Shown here: in pieces, positions 54,819 through 64,000 of the stretch
How positions within the stretch are numbered: the first letter of the stretch is position 1
How the letters are laid out: each line of letters opens with the position of its first letter
Assembly (NCBI GenBank): GCA_016808115.1
Contig: JAEQBH010004679.1
Coordinates: forward strand, 62,001 to 126,000
Source of the DNA: Tetrastigma voinierianum
Lineage: Eukaryota > Streptophyta > Magnoliopsida > Vitales > Vitaceae
DNA: 64,000 nt
Reading direction: 5' to 3'
The notes under the pieces: generated by a model
Seen by the model: the letters and a program-made list of their open reading frames with translations, nothing else
Databases searched by the model: none
What the model was told of the DNA's origin: nothing
Translations under genes and position numbers: made by a program

Positions 54819-55766
54819 GTGAAAATTGCATTTTTGTTTATTCTTTGATGCGAGAGGCGAGTCCATTGCTTTCTTTCTCCTGTTGTTCTTGTTGTTCTAG
54901 TATCAAACGTGTGCCCGGATTATGTTGAGTAATTCAGCTATAAGGAGTAATCTAATTAAAGAAATGTTAATTAGGTGGGAATGACTTGCATTGCTTCATT
55001 TCTCATTATATTTTTTGAAAAAAAAAGTGTTCTTAAGGCTGGATTGGTCCAATTTGGAGCAAGCCAACTTCTAAATCTTTTACTGGGTTCTGTTAATGTC
55101 TAATGTTAATGGATTTGAGTCATTAGAGTCGTATTAGTTGGTTTATAAAGTTCTGCTTTGGGATAAGTCTGTACAACCTTGTACAAGATCATGGATTACA
55201 CTTTAATTAGTTGCTAAGGCAGTAACAGGATTAAAATCTGGGAATCTTTCAACCGTCTAGACAATGGTTGTATTCTGCATTGTTTTTGAAAACTGTTTTC
55301 TGTTTTAAAACAAATTTAACATGCCAGTTCTTAGTGTTTTGTTCTGAAAAACATAGAGACCATAGAAAAACACTAAATTCGTATAATGCTAACAGTTTTA
55401 GAAAGCATCAAAATAATAAGACTGTGTTTTCAAAAAATAGGAACCAAACAAGCCTTTAGCTTTTAGCTCTTTCCTATTTCCCCATTTTTACAATAGTAGA
55501 ACATTATGCATCAGTGTTAATGGTATAGGGATATATAAGAGGTTAGAGTTAGGACACATCAGGTTAGTGGTTCAGACAGGTTTTATAGAACAATAAACTT
55601 CATCACCTAGCTAAAGAAACAATGGCTTTGAAAAGTCCCATCTTATGCTACCAAAGAAAACAATAGAAGTAGGAAAAGCAGTTGGTGTCATTGAATCTAC
55701 AGACGAGAAACCCGAGCAATCGCCAGAACCTGGGCGATGAACTTGATGATGTATTCTGCTATGCCT
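54819..55766. other. Noncoding stretch with MITE (55270-55455)
   Basis: Downstream of the PNPO-like exon. At 55270-55455 lies another copy of the MITE family (TTTTTGAAAACTGTTTTCTG at the left, TAGGAACCAAACAAGCCTTT at the right, a GGCTTGTTTGGTTCC-type end). Nothing else is recognised. Confidence 0.5.
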
Positions 55767-56163
55767 CTACTGTTCTTTTAATTTACATTCAGAGTAGAAC
55801 ACAGAAAACACAACATAGGAGAACATATTTACCAGGCAGAAAAGAATGGTTGCAATGAATCCAAAACCGAAAACCGTCACTGCACCAACTTCATCTACCA
55901 TCATCATCATCTGATGATGATGCAACATAGAACAGGATGTAGATTGGAATGCTTAGTAGTTCCAGAATCAACATCAGGAAAAACCCTTGAATCTTTCTAC
56001 CCCTGCTTAGTTTTACAGCTTTTTCGAGTGCCTTTGCTCCATAACACTCATCATCCATGACTGAAACAACGAGCCCAAGAGTCGAAACCGAGGTCAAGTA
56101 GATGTAAAGCAGAGCAGCCATTACAGCTATTAGCCCCCTCCATGCTTCCCCTGCATCTTCCTT

Positions 56164-56793
56164 CACTACAAGAAATTCATGCGCTATCGACAAAAATTAC
56201 CGATGATTAAATTCTCGCTGGTAACATGCACGGAATATCGACGGAACAAAGCATATTATTTTTTCCACATTTTTGCTACCATTTACCGACAGAATACCTA
56301 CGGAAAATTACCGACGGAAGTGTTCCGTAGGTAATTTTCCCGCTATATATAGGCGCCAACTTTTAGGTACCATTTACCGATTGGGACATTTATGGAAAAT
56401 TACCGATCGGCGTTCCGTAGGTAATTTTCTCATTTATATGTAGGTGCCAACTTTTAGGTACCATTTACCTAATAAATATTTCATTTTAAAATTACCGACT
56501 AAGTGTTCCGTAGGTAATTTCCATTTATCGATGTAATACCTACGAAAAATTGTCGACGTAAGTGTTCCGAGGTAATTTCCATTTTATCAACGGAATACTC
56601 ATTTTAACATTACGACAGAAGTAACCTCGTGAGGTAAATTTTATCTTTGATACTTTTTTGAAATATTTATCTTTAATACTTGATATTATTAAATAAGTGT
56701 AATTATAATAATATTTTAAATTTTATAAAATGAAATAATTTTAATGTTTAAACCTAATATATCCAAAAGAATTAAATTAATTATTTTATTCTA

Positions 56794-56851
<58 letters not shown>

Positions 56852-57310
56852 TTATTTTGCAATTAACATAATGTTGATGAATGATATATATAATATTTTC
56901 AATTTATCTAACATTAGTCATTGTTGCTATGGATCCTCCATGTTTTCCCAAGTTCAAGGCCCTGAGTCTTAAAAAACTCCGAATTGATATATTTTTCTTT
57001 GATTTTGGTAAACTAAAAAAATACCGACGGACTTTCCGTATGTAAATTACCGATAGATTACCTACGGAATTTTGTCTAGATTGGTCCCATTTTGCATTTT
57101 CCTCAACTTTACCTACTCACTTTTCCACAATTTATCGACGACTTCCGTGAGGTAATTTACCTACGGATTGATGCCTTCCGTCTGTAATTTATTTACCTAC
57201 GCCTACAACAACCTACTCTAAATATATTATTCCAGATTCAGAGAAATTTAATTACCGACTATCTGTTTATATACCATTAATTCTCTCCGTAGGTAAATTG
57301 TCAATTTTGT
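56164..57310. mobile_element. CACTA-type element end with sub-terminal repeats, inside the gene
   Basis: CACTACAAGAAATTCATGCG starts at 56164, the standard CACTA terminus. It is followed by about 15 direct and inverted copies of ATTACCGACGGA and TTCCGTAGGTAA up to 57310, also around a TA microsatellite at 56797-56849. No opposite CACTA end is seen at the right, where the membrane-protein frame resumes near a GTAAGC donor-like site (minus strand, about 57305). It may lie in an intron or split an exon. Non-autonomous; no transposase. Confidence 0.6.
56797..56849. repeat. TA microsatellite
   Basis: A TA dinucleotide run of about 53 bp within the CACTA-like element. Confidence 0.95.
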
Positions 57311-57839
57311 CAGAAGCTTACCGACAGTTGATTGATTTGATCAAACCTATAACCAAAATTGCATACACTATTGGTATTAAGGTATAACATACGTGGATGT
57401 TATTATTGGTTTCTTCCATTGTATAGATGAGAGCAGTGTCCTTAGTGGATACAGATCTCCGGTATAAGATATAGTCACGTGATAGATTGTTATGGTTATT
57501 CCAAACACTGAAACCACCCAAAACCCGAGCAGGAAAGGAGCTTCGAATACTAGAAGAGTCAGAGATCTTCCCAATGAACCATATAGACTTGTTATAGTTG
57601 TCCTCAATCTTCCATCATTTAGGCAAGAAGAGATGATGCAGAGAACAAGCAGAGTGTGGACACCACAAGAAGCATAGTCTCAAAGATAAGCCCCATTTCT
57701 AGCCGGTGTTTTGATGGTTTTCCGAAAATCCCGATAAGATTTATCGACTGGGTAGCGGTGGAGGATGCAAAGAGAAGTGGCGTGGTGGTGGGTGGTGGTG
57801 GAGGAGGAGGAAAAGGTGCCTTCAGCCATGAAATCTTTC

Positions 57840-58790
57840 GCTTGTGAGTTGGGGGACTTGGTTTTTTCAGGTATCGTTTCAAATACAGTAGATCTCGGTG
57901 TCTTCTTATCCGACCATATGATCTATATATAATAATCATATTCTAAACTTCTCATTCGTTAAAACTATGATATTAATCCACCAAACATATAAAGGGATTG
58001 GCGTGCTCTTTCCTATCTTAACCAAATTGGCCTCAGCCCAACCTTAGTGAATGTAAATTGCAGCGCTAAGTAGAGCCTTTATCATATTAACTGGTCCATC
58101 TTCTTTGGTCAGACGCTAGTCCACATGATAAGCCAGGTGTGTACGGACATGTTTAAAATACCTCATGGTTTGACCAAAAAAAGAAAAGTATGTTTTTTTT
58201 TAAAAAAAAAAAGGAATTAAAAGGGTCACTAACCTTGCAAATGAATCATATGTTAAACAAATTATTCATATGTCAATTCGATTTTTGCTTAGTTGGTGAA
58301 TTCAATCTTATTGTTTTATGTGATCAAAAAAGTTTGTGTTTGAGTATATAAGTATTTTGGACATAATTATTAAACCGATAATGTTTAATAAATTTTTACA
58401 ATAGTTTAATTACATAAAAATAGAGGGCCCCTTTGTTTGATTATTCCAACGGTACAAGAAGATGTATTATTTTCTTTCCTCTGTCCGTCCATATATGAAA
58501 GAATCTTATGGGGGATGATGATAACCGAGGAAATGCGTTATAGAGGGAGGTTGTATGTTGGGGAAGGCTTGAGTCACTGACAGGTTATCATTGGGCAGAG
58601 GCCCATGTTCTTTATTAAGAAGTAGCCCCACTTATTGGGCTTCTACTGCTGTGCCGCTACCGGGTTGGGCCACTCATAATCATCATCATCGAGTCCAATA
58701 AAGCCAATGGGAAAAACGCATTCTACCCATGCATGCCATCATGCGAACTATGCGAAAGATATTAAAAATACAAATTTATTGTAGTAAAAA
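57840..58790. other. Noncoding stretch, no recognisable gene
   Basis: It would include the upstream region of the membrane-protein pseudogene. A and T runs at 58190-58215. No promoter motif or gene could be supported. Confidence 0.4.
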
Positions 58791-58792
58791 TA

Positions 58793-58793
<1 letters not shown>

Positions 58794-58841
<48 letters not shown>
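58794..58841. repeat. TA microsatellite
   Basis: Perfect TA repeat, about 24 units. Confidence 0.95.
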
Positions 58842-58843
<2 letters not shown>

Positions 58844-58859
58844 GTATCTTTTCTAATTT

Positions 58860-59885
58860 AACATATCTTTTCGAGAGTTTTAACCATTTTGCTCTTGTTG
58901 TTATTTCCACATTAAAATTACTGCGCGACCTAATAACTGTATTTAACCAATTAGCAATACTCACATCTTTAAACTCAGCATAAGATATTTACCCCATGGA
59001 GTGGGTAAATTATAATTGCCGGCGCCATTGGCCGGCCTCGTGTTTCCTTCGCACACCGTATTAGAAGCTTCAATAGCTGGTAACATTAATCATAAAGACT
59101 TGCTAGTCGATTGTCATTATCACTTATTCGAATACGAAATCGAAATTTCTTTTAAGATGTCCATGTATCCTGTGATTTGAACCTTTGTGAAATTATCTGA
59201 TGAATGCCGATTTTTTTGATTTTATTATGATTGATTATTGAATCAGATGATTATTAATGATACTATTTCCTTGATTTTTAACTCAAATAAAAGAATTAAT
59301 TTCATCTTGTGAAATTTTATCCAAATGACAATTTATAAATGTAAGGTTAACTAATTTAGATGGTTGCCAAAGTAACCTAAATTAGTGAGCCTGTATTTAT
59401 TGAATTGCATAAAGGAATAAAGGAGACTTATAAAATTCTTAATAATTCTCTTTATAATTAGGATAATGAGACTAACTTAAAGGAGAGTCAATTTCTGCTA
59501 ATTATTAATTAATGGTTTTATTTTGTGTTGCTTAGAAAGGTAAAATGGATACCCGTATGTAACATATAAATGACAAAATAGCAGTTGCTTTAAGTTCTCC
59601 TCTGCTTAACACTCTGAGCACAAGTAAAATTTACCTAAAGGAGAATTTTAACGATATCACAGTCTATCGCTATTTATTTTTACTGTGCCTTATTGCGAGC
59701 ATTATTCTATTTTGCGGTCAGCCCTAATTTCCATTACACTCTGCACCGAATGATTGTTTACGGGTCGAACTTTTCGAATCCAGATGAAAGTATTCACCCC
59801 ACGCAGACGGGATTCGACTCCTACTTTAATAATCTGATAAACCTCTGGTTACGATGACAGATCTCGAGCAAGTGGAACAATAAAA
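58860..59885 (+). other. AT-rich noncoding DNA, possible copia LTR and leader
   Basis: No gene. Its position just before the copia gag, and features such as ATTCTTAATAATTCTCTTTA (59435) and GCCTTATTGCGAGC (59687), would fit an LTR plus leader. The 3' LTR partner is beyond or at the window edge, so I could not test this by pairing. Confidence 0.3.
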
Positions 59886-59889
59886 GCTC

Positions 59890-60400
59890 CGGGCAAGATC
59901 CAATGCATCACCGATGTTTATGAGAATGACTATCGCAAATAATATCAAGACCTTTCTCCCTCAAACCGAGTTTGCCTCTAATTTCCGAAACTGGCTGAGG
60001 AGTGCCTAAACGCACGATGTCCTCACAGCACATTGATGGCCGAATTGACCACTGCGAAATATGATGGTTAGAAATGTATTCAAAGAACATATTTAAACAT
60101 GACCGAAAAAGGTCGCAGTTTAAGGCACTAGGTACGGGTATTCGATGAGTTCTTCTGCACAGCTTTGTCCTTAACTCATCGCATCACAGCTTGCTCCATT
60201 CAAAATCCACTATAATACTAATGCGGACTGAACTCAATGAGCTCACCGTAAATGTATACAAGAGGAAGTTAGATTAAGACAGAAGGATATAATTCGCTTC
60301 ATGTAACTCGCGGAGTCAAAGAAGAAAGGAAAATTCAAAAGTAAAAATTTCCACTTAAGAAAAGTGTATCTGTAAGGTAGCCGAAATGCGATAAAAAATT
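59890..60400 (+). pseudogene. Ty1/copia gag relic
   Basis: In mixed frames: TMSSQHIDGRIDH-like (60010-60060), LNSSHHSLLHSKSTI, LNELTVNVYKR and RSQRRKENSKVK (60170-60340). These stand for LPPQYxxFKxSYNTxKxxWxLNELIxxCVQEEERL and a Lys-rich tail in copia gag (UBN2/Retrotran_gag family). They lead directly to the zinc knuckle. Several stops; the start is not resolved. Confidence 0.5.
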
Positions 60401-60401
60401 C

Positions 60402-60626
60402 ATGGTAAGTTGCTACTTTTGTGGCAAGAAAGGGCATGTGAAGAAGGACTGTATCAAGCGCAATGCTTGGTTTGAAAAGAGAGGTATAAATCTTTCTTTT
60501 GTATGTTATGAATCCAATCTTGTTGAAGCTGTTTCAAATACTTGGGTGATTGATTCTCGAGCCACAACTCATGTGACTAATTTAATGCGTGTGGATTCCT
60601 TACAACCAGAAACCGAAGGAAAGTAA
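60402..60626 (+). pseudogene. Copia zinc knuckle and protease start
   Basis: An open frame holds CYFCGKKGHVKKDC (60411-60452), a perfect C-x2-C-x4-H-x4-C knuckle for RNA binding. It is followed by NTWVIDSRATTHVTN, where the protease active site is normally WxIDSGATxHxT. The Gly after Asp-Ser is changed to Arg (CGA at 60558-60560), which would inactivate the protease. The frame stops at 60624. The later protease part is split over other frames (60630-60800). Confidence 0.8.
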
Positions 60627-61148
60627 AAGTTCCTCTATATGGGAAACCGCTCAAGGTCGGGAGCGAGCAGTCATGGGTATCTATCGCCACTATTGTGAGA
60701 CTCGTCATCGGATGGATCTTTAAACACTTTTTATGTACCTTCTATCTCTAGGAATTTAGTTTCTTGTCCAAATTAGATGCTACCGATATTCTGCTTATTC
60801 ACTCGACAACAAGTTTGATGTTAAATTCTCATATGCTTGGTTCTTGGTATTTTATGTGATGGTTTATATAAAATTTTCTTGAATCATGAATTTGCACAAG
60901 CTTTAATAACCCCGTATCTAAAATGTCAATTCAAAACGTGGCTTAATTAATGAAAATTCTTCAATCTTGCGGGTACGAAGACTAGGGCACATCTCTAGGG
61001 AAAGAATTGAGAAATTAGTGAAGGAAGGAATTTACAAATTCGACTTACTAATTTTCATGTATGCGTGATTGCATAAAGGGAAGCAAACTAAACATAAAGA
61101 AAGGTGTCACAAGAAGTAATGAGCTCTTGAGATAATTCATACGTATAA

Positions 61149-61475
61149 TTGCGGGACCACTGCCTAAATTTTACAGGAGAGAAATATTTTATCTCCTTTA
61201 TAGATAATCTATCTCGTTATGGTTATGTTTATCTAATGCATGAAAAGTCTCAGGCCATTGACATCTTCGAAATGTTCATAACAGAGGTCGAGAGACAATT
61301 AGATAAAAAGATTAAAATTGTGAGATCAGATCGAGATGGTGAATATTATGGCAGATATGATGAATCAGGACAAAATCTTGGTCCTTTTGCCAAATTCCTT
61401 GAAAAACATGGCATTCTCGTGCTCGCACACAATGCCCGGTACGCCACAAGAGGAATGGTGTTGCCGAAGGCTTAA
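61149..61475 (+). pseudogene. Copia integrase catalytic core
   Basis: A 108-codon open frame reads YFISFIDNLSRYGYVYLMHE, KSQAIDIFEMFITEVERQLD and KIKIVRSDRDGEYYGRYDES, then FAKFLEKHGIL. It has the copia integrase layout: first catalytic Asp in FIDNxSRY, second in SDRDGEY(Y), then the acidic segment before PxxNGVAE. After LEKHGI the expected CAQYTxPGTPQQNGV is frameshifted and the copy ends. The zinc-binding HHCC part upstream (60960-61100) is legible only in pieces (LGHISRERIEKLVKEGI-like). Confidence 0.85.
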
Positions 61476-62191
61476 CGCACAATAATGGAAATGGTTAGAG
61501 TATTATGAGTTACTCTTCTCGTACCTATTTATTATGGGGTGAAGCCTTAAAACCTAGAATGTATATCTTGAACAGAGTTCCTAGTAAGGCAGCTCCAAAA
61601 CTCCTTTCGAAGTTATGGACCTAGAAACCTAGCTTGAGACATATACATATATGGGGTTGTCCAATGAGGTGCAAGAATCTATAACCCACATGAGAAAAGC
61701 TTGATTCAAGAACGATATCCGATATTTCATCAATATCGATAAACGGGAAGGGTACAGACATTTTATCGGGTCCCAATCCACAATGTGAGAATAGTTGAAA
61801 CCTAAGAATGCCGCATTCCTTAGAGAATGACGAAATTAGTGAGAGTAATGAACCAAGAAAGGTAGATGTTGAGGAGAGATAAGTAAGAGGATAATTCCAC
61901 CACTTTTTTACCTCAAAGAAATTATCATTCTCAACCTATTCAATGTTGGGAAAATGAGCAACATAATAGAGATGGTTCATTACCACCTTAAAATATCGCC
62001 ATTGAAAAATGTCAGAGCCACCATTGAACCTGTGAGCTTTTGAGTGGTGATCTCTCAAAGAGAAAGGAGACCTCAAGATTACATATGATTATGTGGTGTA
62101 TTTTTATAGGAATCTGATTTTGATATCAGATAAGGAAGGATCCCGGTTTTTGCTTTCACAAGCCATAAAGTGATGATTCTAGTAAACCCGG

Positions 62192-62760
62192 ATGGAAGCT
62201 AAGAATGAAGAGTTGAAATCTATGGCCCATAACGGTGTCTGGGATCTCATCGAATTGCCTAATAGTTGTAAACCCGCCAAATGTAAATGGCTTCTAAGAC
62301 AGTTCACGACGCTAAAGGCAATATCGAACAATTTAAGGCCGACTCTAGGCCAATCTGCTTACTCAAAAGGAAGGTATCGATTACAAAGATACCTTCTCTC
62401 TAGTTTCCAAGAAAGATTCGCTTAGAATCATCATGGCACTTGTAGCTCATTTTGATTTAGAGTTACATCAAATGGATGTGAAAACTGCATTCTTAAATGG
62501 GAATTTGATGAAGATATCTACATAACAACCTCAAGTGGTTCGCAAAGAAAGGAAATGAACGCCAGCTTGCAAGTTGTTAAATCCATTTACTGGGCCTTAA
62601 ATAAGCCCACAATGGTATATTAAGTTTAATAATACCATTATACCTTTCTGATTTAAAGAGAACATTGTTGATAAGTGTATATATCCAAAGTTTGTGTGGA
62701 GCAAGTTTATATTTCATATCGTATGTGGACGATATTTTGTTTCATAGCGCGTTGATCTTG
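62192..62760 (+). pseudogene. Copia reverse transcriptase relic
   Basis: MEAKNEELKSMAHNGVWDLI then LPNSCKPAKCKWL (62192-62300) is the start of the RVT_2 domain (WxxAMxxELxSMxxNxVWxLV, KxxKWVFK). LRIIMALVAHFDLELHQMDV then KTAFLNGNL (62421-62508) holds the first catalytic Asp, and SYVDDILF (62719-62742) the YVDD pair (62722-62733), intact. Internal deletions remove the segment between CKW and the PVSK region. RT copies the element RNA into DNA; this copy cannot. Confidence 0.85.
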
Positions 62761-62769
62761 GTTTATTAG

Positions 62770-63720
62770 GTGAAACTAAGGAATATCTCTCTAAAAACTT
62801 TCATATGGTTGATATGGGTGAGGCAAACTATGTTATTGGCATCGAGATCTTTAGGGATCGATCTCGAGGAGTGCTAGGTTTATCTCAGAAAGGATATATA
62901 TTGATTGGGTTTTAGAGAGATTTAATACGTATCCTCGTTTCATCGGGTCTGCGACCTATATTGAAAGGTGACAAATTAAGTAAAATGCAGTGCCCAAGGA
63001 ATAACATGGAAAGCGGAGAAAATGAAAATCTTTATGCATCACCATGGGAGTTTGATGTACGCCAAACATGTACTAGATCGGATACGCCTTTGTCGTAGGC
63101 ATGTTAGGAAGATACCAAAGTGATCCGTGGATTCGAACACCGGAAAGCCGCAGCGAAGGTCATGAGGTACTTACAAGGGACAAAGGATTATATGCTCACA
63201 TATAAAAGATCTCAACAAATTAGAGGTTGTCACATTTGATTCTCGATATGGTGGTTGTCTCAATAGCTTAAAGTCAACTTCGTGGATTTGTCTTTGGCGC
63301 GAAAGCAAATGGGGTAATTCATAAGAGTAAAAACAATCACTCATCGCTTCATCCACGATGGAGTACGAAGCTTGTTGCTTGTCTGAAGCTTCAAAGTCAT
63401 GCTTTATGGTTGCGTAATTTTGTCTCGTGGCTTGGTGTTGTCGACGATTGCTAACCTTTCGAGAATGTATTGTGATAACACTACAACTGTTCTTCTCTAA
63501 GAATGGCAAATTTTCTAGTGGATCAAACACATGGATTTAAAGTATTTAGTTGTTAAAGAAAGAGTCCAAACAACAAGTGTCAATTGAAAATATTGGGCAC
63601 TACACTTATGGTTGGCGATCCATTAACGGCAGCGGATTACCTCCAAAGGCATATTTAGAACATGTTATGAGGACGGGCCTTTCGAGTAATCTATACATGT
63701 ATGATAATGAATGGTGGTTG
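62770..63720 (+). pseudogene. Copia RT end and RNase H relic
   Basis: Pieces in several frames: YLSKNFHMVDMGEANYVIGI (62790-62850), RSRGVLGLSQKGYI, KAAAKVMRYLQGTKDYMLTY (63145-63200), CDNTTTVLL (63471-63498) for CDNxAAV, KERVQTTSVN, and LPPKAYLEHVMRTGLSS (63641-63690) for GLPxKxFxxHxxxMGL at the polyprotein end. These follow the RNase H of copia elements. It is badly frameshifted. The minus frame at 63171-63530 is its shadow. Confidence 0.75.
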
Positions 63721-64000
63721 GTGTAATTGACAATTTGCGCATTAAAATTGTTTCGTTTATTCTGTTTTCAATTATGGGTGCACATTTTATTGTTTGATAA
63801 AACAAGAGAATGTCCACAAGCATAAATTACAAGGGCTATTTGGCATTATGGACTGGTTAGTAAGGGTCATCATGTGTGGTGCATGGAAGGAAACATGACA
63901 TTATGGTCATGTGACCATGACCTTCCAGATTTATGATCTAAACCGATTCAAGATTATGGTAGATGATTTGGACGACATAAAGTTTATTGAAATTGTGATC
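63721..64000 (+). other. Downstream of copia pol; 3' LTR probably begins here
   Basis: The last 280 bases are noncoding. A 3' LTR would be expected at or after this point but runs out of the window. No match to 58.9-59.9 kb was evident by eye. Confidence 0.3.

Larger units (their letters stand above)
55767..57830 (-). pseudogene. Multi-pass membrane protein pseudogene, split by CACTA-like DNA
   Basis: The minus strand starts at 57830 with MAEGTFSSSSTTT and an in-frame stop after ARNGAYL. In the other frame it continues INLIGIFGKPSKHRLEMGLI and FETMLLVVSTLCLF (57750-57620). Then come EAPFLLGFWVVSVFGITITI plus SYTGDLYPLRTLLSSIQWKK (57545-57400) and LIPIVYAILVIGLI (57365-57320). A gap of about 1.1 kb follows. 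Next are GLIAVMAALLYIYLTSVSTL, GLVVSVMDDECYGAKALEKA and GFFLMLILELLSIPIYILFY (56140-55920), and after a frameshift in a GAT repeat VFGFGFIATILFCLVNMFSY, ending SECKLKEQ stop (55767). At least five hydrophobic segments and the VVSVxEDxYGxxAxxKS-type motif resemble a plant family of uncharacterised membrane proteins (annotated in some genomes as polyadenylate-binding-protein-binding). Function unknown. Confidence 0.6.

Noticed and set aside
63171..63530. 119-codon minus frame at the right edge
   Set aside because: Opposite the copia RNase H, whose CDNTTTV and KAYLEH motifs are on the + strand.

Overview
This window looks like repeat-rich nuclear DNA of a flowering plant. The evidence is plant-type Ty3/gypsy (Tat-like and Tekay-like) and Ty1/copia retrotransposons, CACTA and PIF/Harbinger transposons, many MITEs and tRNA-derived SINEs, and relics of plant gene families (a UDP-glycosyltransferase, a flavin-binding PNPO-like protein and a multi-pass membrane protein). 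There are no operons and no bacterial or organellar features. I cannot name the species. Every recognisable coding region except one exon is broken by stops or frameshifts.

Layout. 1-3.56 kb: right part of a + strand Ty3/gypsy LTR with two internal repeat arrays, ending in a primer-binding-like site. 3.7-8.1 kb: a truncated minus-strand Ty3/gypsy element (RT, protease, gag C-terminus, probable LTR), followed by a second related minus-strand LTR to about 10.1 kb. 10.1-10.5 kb: a block with two tRNA-like (SINE) modules, duplicated at 52.1-52.5 kb. 12.5-15.0 kb: AT-rich MITE-like DNA, a possible TATA promoter with ACGTCGTTTT-type motifs, a MITE, and a minus-strand UDP-glycosyltransferase (UGT) fragment. 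15.0-16.0 kb: AT-rich tandem repeats.

16.5-30.2 kb is a three-level nest. A PIF/Harbinger transposase relic is split by a CACTA transposon (16568-29235, flanked by the 3-bp duplication ACA). The CACTA element is itself split by a full-structure Tat-type Ty3/gypsy element (about 16820-28152). The Tat element has both LTRs, a PBS, gag-PR-RT-RH-second RNase H-INT on the + strand, and a long antisense ORF downstream of pol. That ORF combines a domain resembling 'putative gypsy type transposon' (PF04195) with a coiled coil.

30.2-35.4 kb: TRIM-like direct repeats, then a gypsy LTR start followed by two different tandem arrays (about 40 bp and about 67 bp units), then an orphan minus-strand Tat LTR with its PBS. 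35.5-37.6 kb: a TA microsatellite, a SINE and a + strand UGT pseudogene cut at its 3' end by another LTR. 37.6-39.7 kb: that LTR. 39.7-50.6 kb: a long Tekay-like Ty3/gypsy element with LTRs over 3 kb, decayed gag-pol, PPT and 3' LTR. 50.6-54.5 kb: MITEs, a CCGATATTT-rich repeat and the second SINE block. 54.6-54.8 kb: an intact exon of a PNPO/HugZ-like protein. 55.8-57.8 kb: a minus-strand membrane-protein pseudogene with a CACTA-like end inside it. 59.9-63.7 kb: a decayed Ty1/copia element.

The retroelement genes encode the standard replication set (capsid, protease, reverse transcriptase/RNase H, integrase), but no copy here looks able to make a complete protein. All family assignments come from reading motifs by eye. 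No database search was run.
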